Shown here one piece after another: positions 51,274 through 59,876 of a stretch of 64,000 nt of DNA (position 1 is its first letter; the number at the start of each line of letters is the position of its first letter). A program made the position numbers and the translations under genes. This DNA comes from CBDCYS01 sp965226245 (GTDB lineage: Bacteria > Acidobacteriota > Terriglobia > Bryobacterales > UBA6623). A model generated the notes under the pieces. That model worked only from the letters and a program-made list of their open reading frames with translations. It had not been told where the DNA came from and searched no databases. The stretch covers positions 930,001 to 994,000 of the forward strand of contig CBDDCL010000015.1 of the NCBI GenBank assembly GCA_965226245.1. Direction: 5' to 3'.

Positions 51274-51396
51274 ACCCCACAAGGCCAAACCCCGGAGGGG
51301 TGGAGGAAAGCAAACGTGCCTTTGTCTTCTTAGGCCGGTTGTTTTACGGCTAGCAGGCGGAATACGCCAAGCCATGCCGTCAGTCGTTTGAATGAA

Positions 51397-51505
51397 CGGG
51401 CTAATCGCAATACTGTTCAGTTAGCAGTTCCGCAGACGGTCTTGTTGCGCGGCGTATGGTCTTGTTTCGGGCATCGTTGAACGCCCTCCGCACATCGCTC
51501 TCCGC
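51397..51505. repeat. Dispersed repeat with CAATACTGTTCAGTTAGCAG core
   Basis: About 105 bp that aligns along its length with 22242-22350: the core, then TTCCGC, GGTCTTG, TCTTGTTTCGGGCATC and TGAACGCCC are shared. Shorter pieces occur at 25981 and, inverted, at 26340 and 51650. The intergenic stretch 51187-51745 consists almost wholly of such repeats and has no gene. Confidence 0.8.
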
Positions 51506-51564
51506 GGAGACGCACGGATCGGTTTGCTCCTACGCCCCATCCGGGGCTTGACGTTGTGGGTTTT

Positions 51565-51630
51565 CCACCCAGGGTTCCGCTTCGCTGCACCCTGGGCTAC
51601 GATCCTACGCCGCTTCGCGGCTCAACGGCT
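51565..51630 (-). repeat. Dispersed repeat, right arm of an inverted pair
   Basis: Reverse complement of 51206-51273 (CCACCCAGGGTTCCGCTTCG, TGGGCTACGATCC, CGCTTCGCGGCTCAACGGCT). It is followed at 51671-51710 by the short hairpin repeat shared with 36282-36321. Confidence 0.9.
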
Positions 51631-51745
51631 CTGGGCTCGAAGGCTCTAAGTGAACGGTATTAGGGCTAATCGTGGACTCCCGTCCACGCCTCTGTCCAGC
51701 CATCTGAAATTCGCCCCCACTCTCTCCAAAACGCCGCCGATATTC

Positions 51746-53344
51746 TTACTCTGGGGGTTCTGGATCCGGCTTGGAAGTGGCGCGTCTTCGAAGGCGAGCC
51801 AAACCGGCGGACATTCGTGATCGCCTGCGCGGAGGCGGCTTTGCCTCGGCGGGCCCGGGAGTCTCGGAAGACTCACCAGACTCCCCATTCTCTGAACTGG
51901 AAGGCGCCCCGCTGCCCGAGTCCGCCGGCGCCGCTGACGCGGCTTCCGAGTTGTCGCCATTTGGCGCAGCCGCCTGTTCGGGAGCTTTCGTCACGCCGGA
52001 CGGTGAGTCGCTGGCCCCTGCCTCCGAGACCGGCGGAGCTTCAGAATCCGCGGCAGCTTCAATTGCGGAATCGCCTCCTGCCGCCGCGGAATCGGCGCCT
52101 TCCGGCTCGCTCTTGGAAGACCTGGCCGATGCGCTCCGAGAGCTGGACTTGCGGGGACGCCTGGTTCGGGGACGTCTCTTCGACGCCGACCGGCGCCCGG
52201 CTTCTTCATCCTGACCCGATTCCCCCGCTGCCAGGGCCAGTTTGGCTGCTGCCTGTTTCCTCGGCCGTTTCGGCATGTTCGACAGCTCATCACCGGCGTA
52301 GAATCGCAGGCTGGCGGATGAATCCGTTTCGCCGCGGACAACGCCCTTGTCTTGGGCGAAGTTCAGCAATTCCGCAAACTCGGAAAAGCCGTAGTCAGTT
52401 TCATTGAAGTCCGGTTCTACAGCCTGCACCAGCGCCTTGATTTCCCGGGCGGGAATACCCATCTCCAAAAGCTCGAGATTGGCTTGCAGCACTTCTCCCA
52501 GCACAACGATCGCATCTTCGGGTTCCGTCGCCGATTCCACTTCGAGGTCTTCCGCTTCGGACTTCCGCTCGACAACGTGGTGGCCATCAATCGTCGTCAG
52601 CGACAGAATGCCCTCCGCGACGAGCTTCTGGATGAAGTTCGAAAACGATGAGGCCCCATAGTCCCGTTCGGTAAAGGAGGAGTCAAGCTGAAGCACCGTG
52701 CTCTTGAGCAAACCGAGCTGCGGCTGAGCCCCGCGCCGGTCAAGCGCGCTAAGAGCGCGATTGATCAACGGGATGGCCTGTGAAAGTGGCAAGGAGCGGC
52801 CGCTTCGGCCACGCTGCGAGGGGCCTCCGCCCCTGCGCGAACGGGGAGAACTTTGGTCCAGCAACGACTCGTAACTGATGAACTCGTGACAGTTCCGCTG
52901 CAGGATCGTGCTCGTGAAGGCTTTGCCGCCGACAATATAGACCCGTTTGTTGTACTGCTTCAGCTTGTTGACCAGAGCCATGAAATCGCTGTCGCCGCTG
53001 ATGATGGCGAAAGCGTTGATGTGATCGCGCGTGAACGCCATCTCCAGCGCGTCCAGCGCAAGATTGATGTCGGCGCCGTTCTTGTCGCCACGCGGCGTGG
53101 TGTCACGCTGCACCATCTGGACACCGTTCTCGGTGAACTTCCGAGCCTCCGCTGTCTGGCGGCCCCAATTGGCGTAGGCGATCTTAGCGGAAATCTCCCC
53201 GCGTTCCTTGATGCCGTCCAGCACGCACTTCACGTCGAACTCGCGATTCAGTGTTGACTTGACCCCGATTTCAATGTTGTCGTAATCAATGAATACCGCG
53301 AAGTTTAATTTTTCGTCTTCCACTAGCTTTATTATAGAGGCCAC
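51746..53344 (-). CDS. NYN-domain (LabA/DUF88) protein with two OST-HTH/LOTUS-like domains
   Basis: A 532-aa protein (GTG 53344; GTG 53323 is possible). Residues about 12-160 form a NYN PIN-like nuclease domain: AVFIDYDNIE, DKNGADINLALDALE and ISGDSDFMALVNKLK supply the acidic metal site, and the fold ends at YISYESLL-like FISYESLLD. Two winged helical repeats follow (about 190-255 ending DGHHVVER; about 280-345 ending SASLRFYAG) with FTERDYGASSFSNFIQ and FNETDYGFSEFAELLN, the LOTUS pattern. The last 170 residues are a disordered Ser/Ala/Pro/Glu tail with basic RRPRTRRPRK. RNA cleavage or binding is likely; targets unknown. Confidence 0.9.
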   Translation of the reverse strand: MASIIKLVEDEKLNFAVFIDYDNIEIGVKSTLNREFDVKCVLDGIKERGEISAKIAYANWGRQTAEARKFTENGVQMVQRDTTPRGDKNGADINLALDALEMAFTRDHINAFAIISGDSDFMALVNKLKQYNKRVYIVGGKAFTSTILQRNCHEFISYESLLDQSSPRSRRGGGPSQRGRSGRSLPLSQAIPLINRALSALDRRGAQPQLGLLKSTVLQLDSSFTERDYGASSFSNFIQKLVAEGILSLTTIDGHHVVERKSEAEDLEVESATEPEDAIVVLGEVLQANLELLEMGIPAREIKALVQAVEPDFNETDYGFSEFAELLNFAQDKGVVRGETDSSASLRFYAGDELSNMPKRPRKQAAAKLALAAGESGQDEEAGRRSASKRRPRTRRPRKSSSRSASARSSKSEPEGADSAAAGGDSAIEAAADSEAPPVSEAGASDSPSGVTKAPEQAAAPNGDNSEAASAAPADSGSGAPSSSENGESGESSETPGPAEAKPPPRRRSRMSAGLARLRRRATSKPDPEPPE

Positions 53345-53479
53345 CGCTTCATGGATTGGAGCAGATCAGTCTGCCTCTGACGATTTGGCGGGAACCAGGG
53401 GGCCGACTCTCAGCTCATTACTAACATTAACGGTTTTTCAGCCAAGCCGCCAGAGCTGATCTCGGCTACACTGGACGAC

Positions 53480-53944
53480 ATGAAACCGGAACCTGAAGCG
53501 GTCGACCCAGCTCGGTTGGTGGAGCTGTCGCTGCAGGTCATCGCGCGCGCCAAGTTTCCCATGCTGGCCACGGTCGACGAGGGCCAGCCACGTCTGCGGC
53601 CGGTCTCGCCCGTGAGGAATGACGGCTTCACGATCTACGTAGCGTCGCTTCGCGGCTCCAACAAGACTCATGAGATCGAAAGCTGCCCCAAGGTCGAGAT
53701 GTGTTACCTCGACGATGGTCACGACCAGGTCAGAATCAGCGGTGTTGCCGAGTGCGTAACAGATTCCCAAGTCCTTCAGGGAATCTGGGATGCGAACCCG
53801 CTTCTCCAGCAGTTCCTCGGTACGATCGACAATCCTGAGTTCATCCTCTACAAAGTGACGCCCCACAGAGTTCGCTTCATGAGGGAATGGGCTCTGGAAT
53901 ACCATGAGGTCGAGATCAGTTCAACGATTGCCCCGGGAAGCTAG
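53480..53944 (+). CDS. Pyridoxamine 5'-phosphate oxidase-like FMN-binding protein
   Basis: A 154-aa split-barrel protein: VIARAKFPMLATVDEGQPRL, VRNDGFTIYVASLRGSNKTH, CPKVEMCYLDDGHDQVRISG and a C-terminal VTPHRVRFMREWALEYHEVE. This matches the general-stress-protein-26/PNPOx-like group that binds FMN, F420 or heme. The true PNPOx substrate residues cannot be assigned. It stands alone, divergent from the NYN gene. Confidence 0.85.
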   Translation: MKPEPEAVDPARLVELSLQVIARAKFPMLATVDEGQPRLRPVSPVRNDGFTIYVASLRGSNKTHEIESCPKVEMCYLDDGHDQVRISGVAECVTDSQVLQGIWDANPLLQQFLGTIDNPEFILYKVTPHRVRFMREWALEYHEVEISSTIAPGS

Positions 53945-54025
53945 CCCACCAGGATGATTCCGACTTAAGGACGGCAATCGTGGAATTGTTATGATCGACG
54001 GTTCGTGTGGGACAGGAGACGGGCC

Positions 54026-55108
54026 ATGAGAAAGCGCTGGGCGTTCCTCATCGCGTTAGCGATGGTGTTGGTCGTGCCGCGGATGACGAAACCTGGTGTT
54101 GCATCTGAACGGGAGAAGGTCGTGTGTGTCGAGCGATTGCTGGACGCACCCATCATCACGCCGGCGACCCATACGAGCATCGGAGCCAACATCCAAGGGC
54201 CTTCGCTGATTCGCGTGCCGGATTGGGTGGAAAACCCCCTGGGCAGCTACTACCTCTACTTCGCGGATCACAAGGGCAGCTATATTCGCCTGGCCTATGC
54301 CGATGAGCTGCTTGGCCCCTGGCGTGTCCACGCGCCCGGCAGCTTGCAGATCGAGAAGACTCATTTCCCAGCCGAGCCGCCGCCGATTCCGCCCGGCGCC
54401 TTGGAAAAGGTAGCGGTCGAGAGAGCCACATCCAGAGGCGGGGATGCCACCCTGCCGCACTCGCTGGCCAAGGAACTGACCGCGCCGCACATCGCATCGC
54501 CGGACGTACATGTCGATCGCCAAAACAAGCGGATCGTGATGTACTTTCACGGGCTGGACGGCTTCAATTCACAGTTGACACGCGTGGCGACGTCGAAGGA
54601 CGGGATTCATTTTCAGGGGCTTCCCGAGAAATTGGGCCGGTCCTATTTTCGCGTCTTTGAGCACGCGGGCATGACCTACGCGCTCGTCATGCCGGGGCGG
54701 ATCTACCGCTCGAAGGACGGACTCACCAATTTTAAGAAAGGGCCGGTTCTGTTCAATCCGAAGATGCGGCATTCCGCGCTGCTCAAACGAGGCGACCTTC
54801 TCTACGTTTTCTGGACCCAGGTGGGAGACGTGCCGGAGCGAATCCTGCTGAGCACGATCGACCTCTCGGTCCCCTGGGAGCAATGGTCGGAAACCAAGGG
54901 CGTCGAAGTCTTACGTCCCGAGCGGGAGTGGGAAGGCGCCAACGAGCCCTTGAAGCCGTCGATCCGCAGCGTCGCCTACGGTCCGGTCAACCAGTTGCGC
55001 GATCCGGCAATTTACGAAGAGGACGGGCGCGTCTTTCTTCTGTATGCGGTGGCGGGCGAGAGCGGCATCGCGATCACGGAAGTGCATTTCGGGGCGGGCG
55101 GAGGGTAG
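54026..55108 (+). CDS. Secreted beta-propeller-like protein (glycoside-hydrolase-43/32-like fold)
   Basis: 360 aa from ATG 54026 with AGGAG nine bases upstream. MRKRWAFLIALAMVLVVPRM is a signal peptide. The mature part has repeated five-blade-propeller wording: IQGPSLIRVPDWVENPLGSY, YYLYFADHKGSYIRLAYADE, SPDVHVDRQNKRIVMYFHGL, RIYRSKDGLTNFKKGPVLF, LRDPAIYEEDGRVFLLYAVA. This is common to GH43/GH32/GH130-type propellers. I cannot identify a catalytic acid set with confidence, so hydrolase activity is only possible. Confidence 0.82.
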   Translation: MRKRWAFLIALAMVLVVPRMTKPGVASEREKVVCVERLLDAPIITPATHTSIGANIQGPSLIRVPDWVENPLGSYYLYFADHKGSYIRLAYADELLGPWRVHAPGSLQIEKTHFPAEPPPIPPGALEKVAVERATSRGGDATLPHSLAKELTAPHIASPDVHVDRQNKRIVMYFHGLDGFNSQLTRVATSKDGIHFQGLPEKLGRSYFRVFEHAGMTYALVMPGRIYRSKDGLTNFKKGPVLFNPKMRHSALLKRGDLLYVFWTQVGDVPERILLSTIDLSVPWEQWSETKGVEVLRPEREWEGANEPLKPSIRSVAYGPVNQLRDPAIYEEDGRVFLLYAVAGESGIAITEVHFGAGGG

Positions 55109-55210
55109 GTGGTTGAGGGCCGCCGCCTTCGCTTCCCGGACGAAGCGCTTGCGGCTTTCCTGGTCCTGCAGAGGGTGTTGGGCCAGGAATTTCAGGGCGA
55201 CGGTGGCTGA
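55109..55210 (-). pseudogene. Fragment of a serine/threonine protein kinase
   Basis: The minus strand reads SATVALKFLAQHPLQDQESR, then KRFVREAKAAALNH. VALKFL contains the catalytic-loop Lys of subdomain II, and the rest matches the following C-helix of PknB-type bacterial kinases (RFxREAxAAAxLxH). Nothing upstream or downstream continues the domain, so about 34 residues of a kinase gene survive here. Confidence 0.75.
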
Positions 55211-55219
55211 AGCCGGGCG

Positions 55220-55315
55220 AAAGCCCGTTGAAACGGGCTTGTGGGCGTTTCGGTGGCCGCGGGTACCGGCCCTAAAAGGACCGGCCTAGAAAAACCAAGC
55301 CACGTGAACGTGGCT
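55220..55315. repeat. Three-hairpin dispersed repeat, copy 3
   Basis: AAGCCCGTTGAAACGGGCTT, ACCGGCCCTAAAAGGACCGG and GCCACGTGAACGTGGC, in the order seen at 26126 and 35080. It directly follows the kinase fragment. Confidence 0.87.
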
Positions 55316-55416
55316 GGGCTGCCTCAATGCTTTGGACCGAGTGATTTCATGCGCCCACGGCGCGTCAGCAAGGCTTCAGAAAACCGGTACAAATTCTTAG
55401 GCATCGACCCCATCGT

Positions 55417-55671
55417 TTACCGGGGGATGCCATGCTCGTCGTACCCGATGATCTCTTCCGGCGTGCGCGTATCGAAGTCTGGCAAGGTGGCACAACGGTC
55501 GCTGATAGCGAGGAGTTCATCCATCAGCTTCGGTTTGCGCACCCGTCCTTGTTCACGCTTAAGACGTTCGCGGAGGGCAGTCATCACAGCCTCTGTGAGG
55601 GTTTCGCCAGTGCAGGCGGCCAGCTCCCGTGCCAAGAGTTCGGCTTCTGGATGTTGGATCGTCAGGGCCAT
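55417..55671 (-). CDS. VapB-type antitoxin, apparently without its toxin
   Basis: 84 aa from ATG 55671 (MALTIQHPEAELLARELAAC). TGETLTEAVMTALRERLKRE is the ribbon-helix-helix DNA-binding part of the Rv0623/PSK-type VapB antitoxins, and DTRTPEEIIGYDEHGIPR is the toxin-binding tail. VapC would normally start at the VapB stop, but the next 100 bp downstream hold no PIN domain and the following DNA is a repeat and a kinase fragment. So it looks like an orphan after loss of vapC. Confidence 0.85.
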   Translation of the reverse strand: MALTIQHPEAELLARELAACTGETLTEAVMTALRERLKREQGRVRKPKLMDELLAISDRCATLPDFDTRTPEEIIGYDEHGIPR

Positions 55672-55744
55672 GACGTCCTCAGTATGCAACATGGATATGC
55701 AATATCCAAACGTTGATGGATTCTGGACCTGCCCGCGAGGCTTG

Positions 55745-57091
55745 CTAGGCGCGAAGCAGTTCGGCATCTTCGGCTTGAGCGGCCCGGCGGCCTTCCTCGA
55801 TGTCGACGCGGCTCAGCAGGATCATTCCTCCCACGAAGAAGACAATCAGCGATAGGATGCTCAAGCGGCTTCCCCCGGCGAGCTGGCTTATTACTGCAAA
55901 TACCAGCGGTCCCACAATGTTGCCGAACTTGCCGCTGATGCTGTAGAAACCAAAAAACTCCGAAGACTTCCCCTTGGGAATGATCGTGGCGAAAATGGAG
56001 CGGCTCAATGCCTGGCTGCCCCCCTGGACCAATGCGACCGCGCAAGCGAGGACCCAAAACTGCCAGGCTTCGCGCATGAAGTAGCCGAGCACGGCAATTC
56101 CCGTGTAGACAATGAGCGCAAGATAGATGCCCCTCTTCGCGCCAATGCGGGCGGCAAGAGCCCCAAATGCAAACGTGGCGGGAATACCGACGAATTGCAC
56201 CAGCAGCAGGGCTCCGATGAGGTCGTTGCGGCCGATACCAATCTCGGCGCCGTAGATCGTGGCCATCTTGATGATGGTGTTGATGCCGTCGTTGTAGAAC
56301 CAAAAGGCCAGCAGGAACAAGAACACCTGACGATGCCCGCGGATTTGGCGGAATGTCCCGGCCACGCGCGCGAAGCTGGAGCGAATGGCATTGGCGCCGC
56401 CCGTTTCGCCGGGCTTCAAGCGCCGCTCGGGCTCGGGGACGGTCCTCAGAAGAGGAACAGTAAAGATCGCCCACCACAGCGCAACGCTGACGAAGGAGAT
56501 GCGTGACGCCTGCCCCGCGTCCGAGATGCCGAACGATCCGGGGGAGCTGATCCAGGCGAACTGAAGCGCCAGCAGCAGACCGCCGCCAAGGTAGCCCATG
56601 GCATAGCCGCCTGTGGAGACACGGTCGATTTCGTCTTCGCGGGCGATGTGAGGCAGCAGCGATTCGTAGAAGATCTCGCTGCCGGCAAAGCCGATGTTGC
56701 CAACGATGAATACAAGGGAAGCGAACAGCCAATCGCCTTCGGTGACGAAATACAGCAAGGCCGAGGCAGTGACCCCGATGGCTACGAAGAAACTCAGGAA
56801 TTTCTTCTTGATACCCAAGTAGTCGGCGGCAGCGCCAAGAAGGGGAGCCGCTAAGGCGATGATGAGGAGCCCAACGCTTTGCGTGTATCCCCAGTAGGCC
56901 GTTCGCAGGTGCTTGGGAACCCCGACGGCGGCCACTTGCTGGTAATAGACCGGCAGGATCGCCCCCATGATAGTGGTGACGAAGGCCGAGTTGGCCCAGT
57001 CATACATGGCCCAGGCCCGCGGTTCTTTGCGGTCGAGACCCAGCGCCCACAGCCAGGAGCGTTTGCGCGAATGTCGAGACAGCTTAGCCAT
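55745..57091 (-). CDS. MFS transporter, UMF1 (Atg22-like) family
   Basis: A 448-aa polytopic protein with about 12 helices. The UMF1 signature is near the start: RAWAMYDWANSAFVTTIMGA, then ILPVYYQQVA. GAAADYLGIKKKFLSFFVAI is the loop 2-3 MFS motif, and PKGKSSEFFGFYSISGKFGN is a second conserved loop. Family members are exporters of amino acids or other small molecules by similarity to Atg22; the substrate is unknown. The start MAKLSRHSRKRSWLWALG is basic, as expected for the cytoplasmic N-terminus. Confidence 0.92.
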   Translation of the reverse strand: MAKLSRHSRKRSWLWALGLDRKEPRAWAMYDWANSAFVTTIMGAILPVYYQQVAAVGVPKHLRTAYWGYTQSVGLLIIALAAPLLGAAADYLGIKKKFLSFFVAIGVTASALLYFVTEGDWLFASLVFIVGNIGFAGSEIFYESLLPHIAREDEIDRVSTGGYAMGYLGGGLLLALQFAWISSPGSFGISDAGQASRISFVSVALWWAIFTVPLLRTVPEPERRLKPGETGGANAIRSSFARVAGTFRQIRGHRQVFLFLLAFWFYNDGINTIIKMATIYGAEIGIGRNDLIGALLLVQFVGIPATFAFGALAARIGAKRGIYLALIVYTGIAVLGYFMREAWQFWVLACAVALVQGGSQALSRSIFATIIPKGKSSEFFGFYSISGKFGNIVGPLVFAVISQLAGGSRLSILSLIVFFVGGMILLSRVDIEEGRRAAQAEDAELLRA

Positions 57092-57307
57092 GCCGGGAAC
57101 CCATGCCGGGAACCGAAATCCGGTGCGGCTATGCTAGCAGAGCGGGATAGGAATGCGGTCCTGTTAACCTGCGTTTCTCACCAGGTGGTGAGGAGGTGAG
57201 ACACCATCCTACGCGTATCCGCAATAGACAACTGATGACTGCTTGACACTTTTGTTCAGAGTTGCTTTGATCAACCGACTACAAAACGACCCCTTGGGGG
57301 AAACATC

Positions 57308-58492
57308 ATGCACCTTCTTCGTTTCGCAATCTTCTTCCTGGGCTTGTTGTCTCTCCTGGCGGCCCAAACGCCGGCGACCCTGCCGCCATGGGAGCCGGGT
57401 TTTCTCGATATTCACCAAATCAACACCGGGAGAGGAAACACCGCGCTGCTTGTCTTCCCCGACGGCACGTCGATGCTCCTCGATGCCGGCGACGGCGGTG
57501 GGGGGAGCCCGCCGCGAGGCACCGTGCCCAAACCCGACGGCTCCCGCCCCGCCGGTGAATGGATCGCTCGTTATGCTCGCCGCCTGCTCGCCCGCTCCGC
57601 ATCGCCCGCCATCGACTACGGCTATCTAACGCACTTCCACGGCGATCACATGTCGGGTTTCCCCGACGTCGCCAAGCACATCCCGATTCGAAAAATGATC
57701 GACCGCGGCTGGCCCGATTACGACTACCCGGCCCCCATCGGCAACGAGGCGGCTGGCAAATACATCGCATTCGTCAAATCCCGCGTCGCGGAGGGCAAGA
57801 TGGAAGCGGAACAGCTTCGGCCGGGCCGCAACGATCAGATCGTGCTTCGCCATGACGCCGGCAAGTATCCGCGGTTCGAGGTGCGTAACATTGCGGCCAA
57901 CGGCGAAGTTTGGACGGGCGTTGCGACCAACACCCGTCACCACTTCCCGGAAAACTACCGCGACCTGACCCGCGAGGACTGGCCTACGGAAAACCAATGC
58001 AGCATGGCGATCCGCGTCAGCTACGGATCATTCGACTATCACAGCGGCGGTGACATGCCGGGAAATCCGCCGGCGGGGGCGCCGCTCTGGCACGATGTCG
58101 AAACACCGGTCGCGAAGGCCGCGGGCCCGGTCGAAGTGGCTGTGGCGAGTCACCACGGCAACCGCGACTCGACCAATGCTTTCTTTGTGAGCGCCTTGCG
58201 CCCGCGATTATGGATCTTGCCGGTGTGGTCTTCCGATCATCCCGGGCACGACGTGCTGGCCCGCATGTACTCCAAACGCCTCTACCCCGGCGACCGGGAT
58301 GTGCTGGCGACGAACATGCTCCCGGCCAACAAACACGTAATTGGTCCTCTGCTGGAGCGCCTTTTAAGCGACCAGGGGCACATCGTCATTCGCGTGCAAC
58401 CGGGCGGCGGGGAGTATTCCGCGATCATCCTCGAAGACTCCGACGAATCCATGCGCGTCAAGGCGGTGCACGGGCCCTATTCTTCGCGCTGA
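57308..58492 (+). CDS. Secreted metallo-beta-lactamase-fold hydrolase
   Basis: A 394-aa protein; ATG 57308 has GGGGGAAA upstream. MHLLRFAIFFLGLLSLLAAQ is a signal peptide. MBL-fold pattern: IHQINTGRGNTALLVFPDG, SMLLDAGDGG, the zinc motif YLTHFHGDHMSGF (HxHxDH), and a late His in VAVASHHGNRDS. The domain order resembles the ComEC/Rec2 C-terminal MBL group, but there is no membrane channel. The substrate is unknown; phosphodiester or nucleotide hydrolysis is typical for this branch. Confidence 0.9.
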   Translation: MHLLRFAIFFLGLLSLLAAQTPATLPPWEPGFLDIHQINTGRGNTALLVFPDGTSMLLDAGDGGGGSPPRGTVPKPDGSRPAGEWIARYARRLLARSASPAIDYGYLTHFHGDHMSGFPDVAKHIPIRKMIDRGWPDYDYPAPIGNEAAGKYIAFVKSRVAEGKMEAEQLRPGRNDQIVLRHDAGKYPRFEVRNIAANGEVWTGVATNTRHHFPENYRDLTREDWPTENQCSMAIRVSYGSFDYHSGGDMPGNPPAGAPLWHDVETPVAKAAGPVEVAVASHHGNRDSTNAFFVSALRPRLWILPVWSSDHPGHDVLARMYSKRLYPGDRDVLATNMLPANKHVIGPLLERLLSDQGHIVIRVQPGGGEYSAIILEDSDESMRVKAVHGPYSSR

Positions 58493-58528
58493 GAGATTCA
58501 TCATCCAAATGGGCGATAGCGTGCTGTA

Positions 58529-59719
58529 TTAAGGCAGCACGGCGAGCGTCACGACCGCACCCGATCCGAGCAGCAGAGGCCAGAAGAGCATTTTGGGGAT
58601 AAGGTTGTCCCTGTACTGCAGAACAATCCAGGGCCGCCCGATGGAAAACAAGTAGGAGTTGACCGTGACGGCCACCACCGCCAGGTAAACGATGAAATAG
58701 AAGTATTCGAGATAAACGATCCCGGCGCCGGCGAATTGTTGCCGCAGTTGAATGTGGGCCAGCATCACGACGAAGAACAGCGCGGAGCAAACGCCGACCA
58801 GTCCGGATGTATTGAAGCCTAACAAGGCTGCCTTGTCCGGGTCCGCGCTCACCGTCATCAGCACCGCGAACAAAAGAGCGGAGACCGTCATCAGCGACAC
58901 CAGGTTGACGATGAAGGCGTTGAGAAACCTGCGTTTGATCACGATGTTGAAGTACAACTCAGGAATGGGCTTGGCAACGACCGGGCCGGCATAGCCGAAA
59001 TCCGTGTCATAGCCGGGCGTCTTGAAGTCGAAGAATGTTTCTTCGATCCCCCAACCACCCAGCACGATGTCCCGATCGAGACCGAAGGCGTCACCTAGAT
59101 TCGTCGCCTTATAGGCCGACAGGTCGGGAACCAGCAGCGCTTCGCGGTGGCCAAAATCGTAGTGCCACATGCGCAGCCATACGGTTTTATGGTCCAGAGG
59201 GTATTTCGTGTAGTCAAACTTTTGCCGCAGGGTGGCCTCGAAGTACCAGCCGCACAGCAGCGTGTTCGTGTCAGGATCAAACTCGGCGTAGGCGACTCGA
59301 GGCTCGACGTTGCCGCTGGAGTCAATGGCCTCGGGGAGTATAAACCCTCTCGCGGGACCTCCAGCGGCCGGCCGATAGCCGAGCTCACAAGCCTCGCCGC
59401 CGTGATCCGCAGCAGCAGCCGTTTCGGCGCCGGGTTTGTATTTCTGCCAGACATAGCCTGTCATGTTGACGTCGGCGGAACTGTTGAACTTCAGCGATTG
59501 AATGAAGACTCCCGTGGGAATCAGCGGTGGCAGTTCGGAAAGGTCGCGGCCGGATTCGCTCCACTCTTGCTCGAGAAATCGAAGCGCCCCTGGCGCGTCG
59601 ACAAGTTGATCTTCGTTCGGCCGATAGGCAGAGTCGGCTTCAAACCAGACCCACAAGATCACGCCTGCCAGCGCGACGGAAAACACGGTCAAAAAGACCC
59701 ATATAACCTTGACGTTCAA
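58529..59719 (-). CDS. Membrane protein resembling pentameric ligand-gated ion channels
   Basis: A 396-aa protein. One N-terminal helix (KVIWVFLTVFSVALAGVILW) precedes an extracytoplasmic beta-rich domain of about 220 residues. The stretch LRQKFDYTKYPLDHKTVWLR is like the conserved FPFD/YPxD strand of the Cys-loop family. The C-terminal 130 residues hold four helices: one from IVIKRRFLNAFIVNLVSLMT, then SALLFAVLMTVS, VGVCSALFFVVMLAHI, YFYFIVYLAVVAVTVNSYLF, and a last one near the end. PIPELYFNIVIKRR just before helix 1 matches the channel pre-M1 region. The extra N-terminal helix is unusual. Channel function is inference. Confidence 0.7.
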   Translation of the reverse strand: MNVKVIWVFLTVFSVALAGVILWVWFEADSAYRPNEDQLVDAPGALRFLEQEWSESGRDLSELPPLIPTGVFIQSLKFNSSADVNMTGYVWQKYKPGAETAAAADHGGEACELGYRPAAGGPARGFILPEAIDSSGNVEPRVAYAEFDPDTNTLLCGWYFEATLRQKFDYTKYPLDHKTVWLRMWHYDFGHREALLVPDLSAYKATNLGDAFGLDRDIVLGGWGIEETFFDFKTPGYDTDFGYAGPVVAKPIPELYFNIVIKRRFLNAFIVNLVSLMTVSALLFAVLMTVSADPDKAALLGFNTSGLVGVCSALFFVVMLAHIQLRQQFAGAGIVYLEYFYFIVYLAVVAVTVNSYLFSIGRPWIVLQYRDNLIPKMLFWPLLLGSGAVVTLAVLP

Positions 59720-59876
59720 CGGAGAGCTCCTTTCTCCCGGCGCAAGCGCTGCTAACTAACAGGTTAGAGCGAGGACACCTATATAAGGCGGGCTAGATAA
59801 CAACTGCAATTTCAAGAACTGCGCCGATGGGGTATTTAGTTGACTCCAGTAGCCACAATATGTTGTGGTTGGGGGC

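Noticed and set aside
55417..55767. 116-aa version of the VapB protein
   Set aside because: The first 32 residues overlap the MFS gene end and do not match VapB; MALTIQH at 55671 is the family start.
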